Part shown: positions 1-5,153 of the stretch, one piece after another
Position numbering within the stretch: the first letter of the stretch is position 1
Layout of the letters: each line of letters starts with the position of its first letter
NCBI GenBank assembly: GCA_023422115.1
Contig: JAEZSA010000154.1
Span: 1 to 5,918 of the forward strand
Direction: 5' to 3'
Length of the DNA stretch: 5,918 nucleotides
Source: Bacillota bacterium
GTDB lineage: Bacteria; Bacillota_I; Bacilli_A; ML615J-28; CAG-698
Position numbers and translations under genes: made by a program
Notes under the pieces: model-generated
Databases searched by the model: none
What the model was told of the DNA's origin: nothing
Seen by the model: only the letters and a program-made list of their open reading frames with translations

Positions 1-117
1 GTCTTATTTTTATTGACATATAGTTTGGGCTTTATGGGAGTAGCAGGTATTGTATTAGCAATCTCTTATGGGATTAAAAAGATAAAGCAAAACACACAGC
101 AAGCAAAACATAGTTAA
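1..117 (+). CDS. C-terminal end of a membrane protein (5' end outside window)
   Basis: An open frame enters from the left edge in frame 1 and ends at TAA 115-117, giving the last 38 residues of a protein. About 25 residues are strongly hydrophobic (from VLFLLTYSLGFMG to ISYGI), consistent with a final transmembrane helix. A short basic, polar tail follows (KKIKQNTQQAKHS), which by the positive-inside rule would lie in the cytoplasm. This is what the last helix of a secondary transporter or other polytopic membrane protein looks like, and a sugar-acid transporter would fit the neighbouring genes. The fragment carries no family motif, so the family is not identified. A terminator begins three bases after the stop, so this gene belongs to a separate or upstream transcription unit. 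Confidence 0.7.
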   Translation, partial: VLFLLTYSLGFMGVAGIVLAISYGIKKIKQNTQQAKHS

Positions 118-120
118 AGC

Positions 121-145
121 AAAGAAAGCGAAAGCTTTCTTTTTT
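121..145 (+). terminator. Rho-independent terminator after the membrane protein gene
   Basis: A perfect 9-bp stem pairs AAAGAAAGC (121-129) with GCTTTCTTT (134-142), closed by a stable GAAA tetraloop (130-133). The U tract overlaps the 3' arm and runs to 145 (T139-T145). It starts three bases after the upstream stop codon and lies before the next promoter, so it probably separates the two transcription units. Confidence 0.88.
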
Positions 146-166
146 GATATAAAAAAATGGTTTTCC

Positions 167-195
167 TTTACAAATTATTTATTATATGATATCAT
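167..195 (+). promoter_or_regulatory. Sigma-A-type promoter of the sugar-acid operon
   Basis: The -35 box TTTACA (167-172, 5 of 6 to TTGACA) is separated by an ideal 17 bases from the -10 box TATCAT (190-195, 5 of 6 to TATAAT). A seven-base A run (151-157) and T-rich bases lie just upstream and could act as an UP-like element. The expected transcription start is near 202, leaving a leader of about 60 bases before the first gene. The position between a terminator and the first gene of a four-gene run supports the call. A second possible -10, TATAAG at 201-206, has only a poor -35 match. Confidence 0.75.
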
Positions 196-196
196 A
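185..196. promoter_or_regulatory. Candidate operator: 12-bp palindrome over the -10 box
   Basis: TATGATATCATA is a perfect 12-bp palindrome that contains the whole -10 box. A dimeric repressor bound here would block RNA polymerase directly. Hexuronate operons are commonly controlled by GntR-family (UxuR/ExuR-like) or LacI-family repressors that bind short palindromes; which family would act here is inference. AT-rich DNA makes palindromes cheap, so the evidence is symmetry plus position only. Confidence 0.4.
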
Positions 197-215
197 AATA
201 TATAAGACCGAATAG

Positions 216-233
216 AGTTCGAATATGCGAACT
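216..233. repeat. Inverted repeat in the operon leader
   Basis: AGTTCG (216-221) and CGAACT (228-233) form a perfect 6-bp inverted repeat around AATATG. It lies about 14-31 bases after the predicted transcription start. It could be a downstream operator half-site pair or a small hairpin near the 5' end of the mRNA. It has no U tract, so it is not a terminator, and its 3' arm ends about 20 bases before the ribosome binding site, so it does not obviously occlude it. Confidence 0.45.
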
Positions 234-253
234 TAGAAAAATAAGAAGAATTT

Positions 254-259
254 GAGGTG
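254..259 (+). promoter_or_regulatory. Ribosome binding site of the HAD-UxaE fusion gene
   Basis: GAGGTG lies 5 bases before ATG 265 and matches the anti-Shine-Dalgarno. It supports this ATG as the start and thus inclusion of the complete HAD motif I, which begins at residue 13. Confidence 0.75.
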
Positions 260-264
260 TTATC

Positions 265-2565
265 ATGCTTCAAAATAATAAATTTAAACTATTGGCCGTT
301 GATATTGATGGAACTTTACTGAATAGTAGCGGTGAATTAACCGAAAGAACTAGTACTTCAATTCGTGAACTCATTGAACAAGATAACCTTTTTGTCTTGT
401 CAACGGGAAGACCTTTAATCGGCGCTAGAGCTATCAGTAATCAAATCCCGTTTGACATTCCTATCATTGGAGGAAATGGAGCCATTGTAGCGACTTCAAA
501 AAGTAGAAAAATCATTTTTCAAAGAGATTTAGATGTGAATGTTGCTTATGATGTGATTAAGATTGCGAAGGAATATGATGCGTCACTCGTAATCTGGTGT
601 CAAGATGAATTATTTATAAATCGTAAAGATCCCTATACCGAAAAATATGGTAGTCTTGCTTCCAGTTATCCTCAAGTTTTATCTGATTTATCTATCATTT
701 TTACCAAGGATATTACAAAAATTATTTGGTTTGATGAACCAGATCATTTAAAGCGAATTCAAAAAGAAATTAAACCTCGCTTAAAAGGAAAGGTAAATTT
801 CTTTACTTCGAATCCCACTTATTTGGAATTTGTTCATAAAGATGCTTCTAAGGCGAAAGCACTAGAAATGATTCGTAAATATTATGGATTAAAGCGCAAA
901 GAAATCGTGGCAATAGGGGATGGATTCAATGATGTTCCCATGATTCGTTATGCTGGTTTTGGAGTAGCAATGGCAAACGCAGATGAGGAAATTAAAAGAC
1001 AAGCTGATTTTATTACGTTAAATAATGATGAGGATGGTGTTTCTTTTATTATAGAAACATTTTTCTTAGAAAATAAACATATCACTGGAGATTTTATGAA
1101 ACAATATCAAATAGTAAAAAGAAACCTTCTGTTAAACAGAAAATATCACATTTATCCCTTGTCGATTCATGAATTAGAAACAGGAATTATCGCGATGATT
1201 CACCAGGATCAAGATTACTTATTGTGTTTGGGTGAACTAGCAGAGGCTTTTAAGGGAGAAAATCTGGTTATCAACCGTGTTCAAGGGAAAAAATGTCATT
1301 TAACTCATGAAAATGCAGAGCAGATACGCCGATTATTACCTTTTACAGCACCACGCCCTGTATTAAGAGAAGAGCGTAGTTTTGGCGTTGGAGATCGCTT
1401 AGGAATCGCTGCTTTAGGTCATATTGAAGTGTTCAAACAATATGATGCTTTTCCAGTTTTAGCACAACAATCAATTAGAGAACTCAATCTAACCAATCGA
1501 AAATACGAAGATGTTTTGGATTGTGTTAGTTTTGCTACTTTAAAAGCAGGGTATCAAAAAGGATTTGGAGCGGATGGAGATCACCTAAAACATCATGAAG
1601 AAATTGAATATGCGCTACGATTAGGTTTTAGTATGATTACCTTGGATTGTAGTGAACACATTGATAATCATGTTCAAGCAATGAGCGAAGAGGAATTAGC
1701 AGAAATTAGTTTACCAGAAGAAATAAAAAATAAATATGATCATAAGAAATTTATTGTTGAAGACGTAGAATTGGTATTTAGTGAGCAAGAATTAAAAAAA
1801 TGCTATTTAATTTATCATAAAGCCATTGAATTTGCGATTAAGATTTATCAAGATTATATTAAAAACAACTTGGATCGGGTTGACTTTGAGATTTCTATTG
1901 ATGAAACCTCAACTCCAACCACTCCACTAGAACATTATTATGTTGCTAGTGAACTGATTGATCATCAAGTGAAAGTTGCTACCATTGCTCCACGGTTCTG
2001 TGGTGAATTCCAAAAAGGAATTGACTATATTGGTGATATCAAGCAATTTGAAAAAGAATTTGAAGTTCATGCGATGATTGCTCGTCACTTTGGCTATAAA
2101 TTATCGATTCATTCTGGATCAGATAAGTTTTCAACATTTCCAATTATCGGGAAATACACCAAAGGGAATTTCCATGTGAAGACAGCAGGAACCAATTGGT
2201 TAGAAGCCATGGCTGTTGTTGCCATCAAAGCACCAACTCTATATCGTAAGATTCATGAATATGCGATTTCTGTTTTTTCAGAAGCTTGCAAATATTATCA
2301 TGTAACGACGAATATCGAAAATATTCCATCTCTTTTCACGCTTCAAGATGATCAATTAATCGAATTATTTAGTAATAACGATGCTCGACAATTGATTCAT
2401 ATCACGTATGGATTAATCTTGAATGCGAAAGATGAAAAAGGACAGGATCTATTTAAAGATCAATTATATCGATTATGGGATCAATATGCTGATTTATACG
2501 CGGAAAGATTACAACATCATATTGGACATCATTTAGAATGTTTGTATTCAGGCTTTGAGAAATAA
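265..2565 (+). CDS. uxaE: HAD-IIB (Cof-type) phosphatase fused to UxaE-type tagaturonate/fructuronate epimerase
   Basis: This 766-residue protein has two enzymes in one chain. Residues 1 to about 268 form a Cof-type HAD hydrolase: motif I DIDGT (13-17), motif II STGR (46-49), Lys196 of motif III, and motif IV GDGFND (218-223) followed by GVAMANA. All catalytic residues are present, so phosphatase activity on a sugar or sugar-acid phosphate is expected, but the substrate is unknown. Residues from about 278 to 766 match the UxaE family, which interconverts D-tagaturonate and D-fructuronate in hexuronate breakdown. Recognised blocks are SFGVGDRLG (372-380), GADGDHLK (435-442), DCSEHID (461-467), IAPRFCGEFQKG (574-585), HSGSDKF (616-622) and KTAGTNWLEA (639-648). 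The length of this half, about 489 residues, is that of a stand-alone UxaE. No signal peptide or membrane segment is seen, so it is cytoplasmic. It is the first gene of the unit and 17 bases precede the kinase gene. The gene symbol applies to the C-terminal half. The fusion has no internal stop or frameshift. Confidence 0.88.
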   Translation: MLQNNKFKLLAVDIDGTLLNSSGELTERTSTSIRELIEQDNLFVLSTGRPLIGARAISNQIPFDIPIIGGNGAIVATSKSRKIIFQRDLDVNVAYDVIKIAKEYDASLVIWCQDELFINRKDPYTEKYGSLASSYPQVLSDLSIIFTKDITKIIWFDEPDHLKRIQKEIKPRLKGKVNFFTSNPTYLEFVHKDASKAKALEMIRKYYGLKRKEIVAIGDGFNDVPMIRYAGFGVAMANADEEIKRQADFITLNNDEDGVSFIIETFFLENKHITGDFMKQYQIVKRNLLLNRKYHIYPLSIHELETGIIAMIHQDQDYLLCLGELAEAFKGENLVINRVQGKKCHLTHENAEQIRRLLPFTAPRPVLREERSFGVGDRLGIAALGHIEVFKQYDAFPVLAQQSIRELNLTNRKYEDVLDCVSFATLKAGYQKGFGADGDHLKHHEEIEYALRLGFSMITLDCSEHIDNHVQAMSEEELAEISLPEEIKNKYDHKKFIVEDVELVFSEQELKKCYLIYHKAIEFAIKIYQDYIKNNLDRVDFEISIDETSTPTTPLEHYYVASELIDHQVKVATIAPRFCGEFQKGIDYIGDIKQFEKEFEVHAMIARHFGYKLSIHSGSDKFSTFPIIGKYTKGNFHVKTAGTNWLEAMAVVAIKAPTLYRKIHEYAISVFSEACKYYHVTTNIENIPSLFTLQDDQLIELFSNNDARQLIHITYGLILNAKDEKGQDLFKDQLYRLWDQYADLYAERLQHHIGHHLECLYSGFEK
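1086..1098 (+). promoter_or_regulatory. Internal ribosome binding site and start codon at the HAD/UxaE junction
   Basis: TGGAG (1086-1090) is followed after 5 bases by the in-frame ATG at 1096-1098 (Met278). This lies between the end of the HAD domain (about residue 268) and the first residues of the epimerase domain. It looks like a usable translation start that would give a free 489-residue UxaE, or like the remnant of the start site of an ancestral separate gene. GGAG is only a four-base core, so chance remains possible. Confidence 0.45.
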
Positions 2566-2567
2566 TA

Positions 2568-2574
2568 GGGAGGG
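2568..2574 (+). promoter_or_regulatory. Ribosome binding site of the kinase gene
   Basis: GGGAGGG lies 8 bases upstream of ATG 2583 and just after the TAA-TAG double stop of the fusion gene. It is a strong site and fixes the kinase start. Confidence 0.8.
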
Positions 2575-2582
2575 TTTCATCC

Positions 2583-3656
2583 ATGAATTTTAAACAAAAT
2601 TGTAAGTACCAATTATTGGTTGCTACTAGTATGGGAGTGAGAATCACTCCTGTTGATCGTCAACCTGTTCACGTAAGTAATTTATATCGGATGCAAGCGA
2701 CCAGCGCAGAATCGAATGTACTCAATGTTCCGGCAGCGCTGGGGATGAAAACAAAGGTGTTAACTACATTTGTGAAGGATAGCCCTATCGCTGAGTTTAT
2801 TAAAGCAGATTTACGTCGTAGGAACATTGACTATGAAGGAAAAGATGTCCCTCAGGGAGGACCTTGGGGATATCGTCATCAATTCAATATTGCTGATAGT
2901 GGCATGGGTCTTCGTGCTCCACGGGTGTTAAATGACCGTGCAGGTGAAGTTGGAAGAACATTAGATATGAAAGATTTTGATTTGCATCAATTATTTCAAG
3001 TGGATGGAGTCCAAATTCTTCATATTTCAGGTTTGATCGCTGCATTATCAAAAGAAACAAGTGCTTTTTGCTTGGCACTCGTACGCGAAGCGAAAAAACA
3101 CAATACGAAAATCTCATTTGATATTAATCATCGGGCTTCGTTCTGGAAGAATAGAGAAGCTGAATTAGCTGATGTATTTGCTGAAATTGCTGCAAATGCG
3201 GATATTTTACTGGGAAATGAAGAAGATTTCCAATTGGCTTTAGGAATTAAAGGACCTGAAGCAGGGGGAAAGAATATCGCAGATAAGATTGATAGCTTTA
3301 AAGCGATGATTCAAAACGTAAAAGAAAAATACCCAAATGCTCAACTTTTTGGAACAACATTACGAGAAGTAATCAATGCTAATGAACATTTATGGGGAGC
3401 TGTTGTATTAGAAGGAGAAAAAATTCATGTAGTTTCACCACGACCCATTCAAGTTTTAGACCGCATTGGTGGTGGCGATGCATTTGTTAGTGGATTCTTA
3501 TATGGATTACTAAAAGATTGGCTTGTTGAAGATGCCCTTCATTTCGGTTGGTCAACAGGAGCATTAGTTGTAACTTCCTTTGATGACTTTGCTTCTCCGA
3601 TTGATGAAGAACAAGTATGGAGTATTTGGCAAGGAAATGCTCGTGTCAAGAGATAA
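2583..3656 (+). CDS. PfkB-family sugar-acid kinase, probably 2-keto-3-deoxygluconate kinase
   Basis: This 357-residue protein belongs to the ribokinase/PfkB family. Signs of the fold are SAESNVLNVPAALGMKTKVLT (starting at residue 41, the substrate-side N-terminal region), DINHR (180-184), the GNEEDF stretch (211-216), and the C-terminal ATP/anion-hole signature DRIGGGDAF (293-301) with the expected catalytic base Asp299. The DRxGGGD form is typical of the KDG-kinase branch. The region GYRHQF (96-101) followed by APRVLNDRAGEVGR (112-125) occupies the place of the Tyr/Arg substrate-binding segment of KDG kinases, but differs from the usual wording. In the hexuronate pathway KdgK makes KDPG from KDG and ATP, which fits the neighbouring UxaE and UxuB genes. 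A kinase for another hexonate, for example mannonate or gluconate, cannot be excluded and would fit the next gene better. The start is fixed by a GGGAGGG site; only 15 bases separate the stop from the next gene. Cytoplasmic. Confidence 0.8.
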   Translation: MNFKQNCKYQLLVATSMGVRITPVDRQPVHVSNLYRMQATSAESNVLNVPAALGMKTKVLTTFVKDSPIAEFIKADLRRRNIDYEGKDVPQGGPWGYRHQFNIADSGMGLRAPRVLNDRAGEVGRTLDMKDFDLHQLFQVDGVQILHISGLIAALSKETSAFCLALVREAKKHNTKISFDINHRASFWKNREAELADVFAEIAANADILLGNEEDFQLALGIKGPEAGGKNIADKIDSFKAMIQNVKEKYPNAQLFGTTLREVINANEHLWGAVVLEGEKIHVVSPRPIQVLDRIGGGDAFVSGFLYGLLKDWLVEDALHFGWSTGALVVTSFDDFASPIDEEQVWSIWQGNARVKR

Positions 3657-3659
3657 AAA

Positions 3660-3664
3660 GGGAG
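3660..3664 (+). promoter_or_regulatory. Ribosome binding site that decides the 6PGDH start
   Basis: GGGAG (within AAGGGAGAG) lies 7 bases before ATG 3672. The longer in-frame GTG at 3666 overlaps this site with a spacing of one base and cannot be used with it. ATG 3678 would be 13 bases away. ATG 3672 is therefore the best start. Confidence 0.75.
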
Positions 3665-3671
3665 AGTGACT

Positions 3672-5129
3672 ATGAATATGAAAAAAGCAGATATAGGTTT
3701 AATCGGTTTAGGGGTGATGGGTGAAAACCTGATCATGAATATCGAATCCAAGGGATTTAGTGTTGCGTGTTTTAATCGTACAACGCAGGTAGTCACTGAT
3801 TTTATTGAAGGACGAGCTAAAGGTCATAAAATCATGGGGGCTTATAGCATCCAAGAACTTGTTGACCAGTTAAAAAAACCACGTAAAGTCATGTTAATGA
3901 TTAAAGCAGGAAAACCTGTTGATATGATGATAGAAAATTTAATACCTTTGTTAGAACCAGGCGATGTCATTATTGATGGTGGTAATTCTCATTTTCCTGA
4001 TACGATTCGAAGAACAGAATATGTAGAATCAAAGGGATTATATTATATTGGAATGGGGGTATCTGGTGGCGAAGAAGGAGCTCTTCATGGCCCTTCTTTA
4101 ATGCCAGGAGGTTCTCCTAAAGCTTGGGATATCGTCAAACCAATCTTTCAAGCCATTGCGGCAAAAGTGAAAGATGGGGAAATTTGTTGCGATTGGGTAG
4201 GCGAAAATGGAGCAGGTCATTTTGTAAAGATGGTTCACAATGGAATTGAATATGGGGATATGCAATTGATTTGCGAAGCCTATTCGTTAATGAAGAACCT
4301 TCTTCATATGAGTGCTGATGAAATGCATCAAGTATTCAGTGAATGGAATAAAACAGAACTGGATAGTTATCTCATAGAAATCACGGCTGACATCTTAGGA
4401 TATAAAGATGAAGATGGCGCGCCATTGGTTGATAAAATATTAGATACAGCAGGGCAAAAAGGAACGGGAAAGTGGACAGCCATTGCTTCACTAGATGAAG
4501 GAGTTCCCCTAACGTTGATTACCGAAGCGGTATATGCTCGTTGTTTGTCTGCATTAAAAGAAGAAAGAATTCATGCATCCAAAGTTTTTCCGCAAGAAAA
4601 AGAACGCTTTACCGGTAATAAAAAAGAATTTATTGAGAATATTAGACAAGCCTTATACGCAGCGAAGATTATCTCTTATGCACAAGGATATACCTTAATG
4701 AAAACGGCAGCTGATACCTATCATTGGAACTTAAACTATGGTGGCATCGCTTTAATGTGGCGCGGTGGCTGTATTATTCGTTCGGTATTCTTAGGCAAAA
4801 TTAAAGAAGCTTATGAAAAAAATCCTAAATTAGATAATTTAGTATTAGATGATTACTTTAAACAAGTCATTACTACTTTAATTCCAAGTTGGCGCAAAGT
4901 GGTTGCTACGGCTGTATTACATGGAATTTCAATACCAACAATGGCTTCTGCGTTAACGTATTTTGATGGTTATACATCAGCTACATTACCAGCAAACTTA
5001 TTACAAGCACAACGTGATTATTTTGGTGCTCATACTTATGAGCGAATTGATCGACCACGAGGAGAATTTGTACATACAAACTGGACAGGTAAAGGTGGGA
5101 AGACATCAGCTTCTACCTATAATGTCTAA
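3672..5129 (+). CDS. gnd: 6-phosphogluconate dehydrogenase, decarboxylating
   Basis: From ATG 3672 the protein has 485 residues. It oxidises 6-phosphogluconate at C3 and releases CO2 to give ribulose 5-phosphate with NAD(P)H. The N-terminal Rossmann motif GLGVMGENL spans 12-20, with NRT at 35-37 at the cofactor-phosphate position. GGNS (103-106) and VSGGEEGA (130-137) follow. Catalytic Lys186 and Glu193 lie in the KMVHNGIEY segment with His189, Asn190 and Tyr194. The family signature ILDTAGQKGTGKW (256-268) is complete, and Arg290, Arg448 and His454 match the other substrate-phosphate and substrate contacts known from the sheep enzyme. All key residues are therefore present. The C-terminus runs about 14 residues past the usual HTxW ending (tail TGKGGKTSASTYNV), making it slightly longer than the usual ~470. 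It sits 15 bases after the kinase gene and 24 before the UxuB-type gene, so it is co-transcribed. 6PGDH is not part of the textbook hexuronate route; here it may process the kinase product or serve gluconate use. Confidence 0.93.
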   Translation: MNMKKADIGLIGLGVMGENLIMNIESKGFSVACFNRTTQVVTDFIEGRAKGHKIMGAYSIQELVDQLKKPRKVMLMIKAGKPVDMMIENLIPLLEPGDVIIDGGNSHFPDTIRRTEYVESKGLYYIGMGVSGGEEGALHGPSLMPGGSPKAWDIVKPIFQAIAAKVKDGEICCDWVGENGAGHFVKMVHNGIEYGDMQLICEAYSLMKNLLHMSADEMHQVFSEWNKTELDSYLIEITADILGYKDEDGAPLVDKILDTAGQKGTGKWTAIASLDEGVPLTLITEAVYARCLSALKEERIHASKVFPQEKERFTGNKKEFIENIRQALYAAKIISYAQGYTLMKTAADTYHWNLNYGGIALMWRGGCIIRSVFLGKIKEAYEKNPKLDNLVLDDYFKQVITTLIPSWRKVVATAVLHGISIPTMASALTYFDGYTSATLPANLLQAQRDYFGAHTYERIDRPRGEFVHTNWTGKGGKTSASTYNV

Positions 5130-5140
5130 CCTGAAGCAAG

Positions 5141-5146
5141 AAAGGA
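5141..5146 (+). promoter_or_regulatory. Ribosome binding site of the UxuB-type gene
   Basis: AAAGGA lies 7 bases before ATG 5154. The next in-frame ATG (5163) would be 16 bases away, so 5154 is preferred. Confidence 0.65.
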
Positions 5147-5153
5147 ATCTTTT

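Noticed and set aside
123..136. Possible catabolite-response element (cre) in AGAAAGCGAAAGCT
   Set aside because: One half fits the cre consensus but the other half (AAAGCT after the central CG) does not, and the bases are fully explained as the stem and GAAA loop of a terminator.
201..206. TATAAG as an alternative -10 box
   Set aside because: The matching -35 position (178-183, TTTATT) is a poor match, while TTTACA-17-TATCAT gives two 5-of-6 boxes with ideal spacing.
3459..3485. GGGD instead of GAGD in the kinase ATP/anion-hole motif as a possible inactivating change
   Set aside because: DRxGGGD is a usual form in the KDG-kinase branch of the PfkB family and the catalytic Asp299 is kept, so the enzyme should be active.
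3666..3671. GTG start giving a 487-residue 6PGDH
   Set aside because: The GTG overlaps the Shine-Dalgarno sequence AGGGAGAG; only one base separates it from GGGAG. ATG 3672, with 7 bases spacing, is the plausible start.
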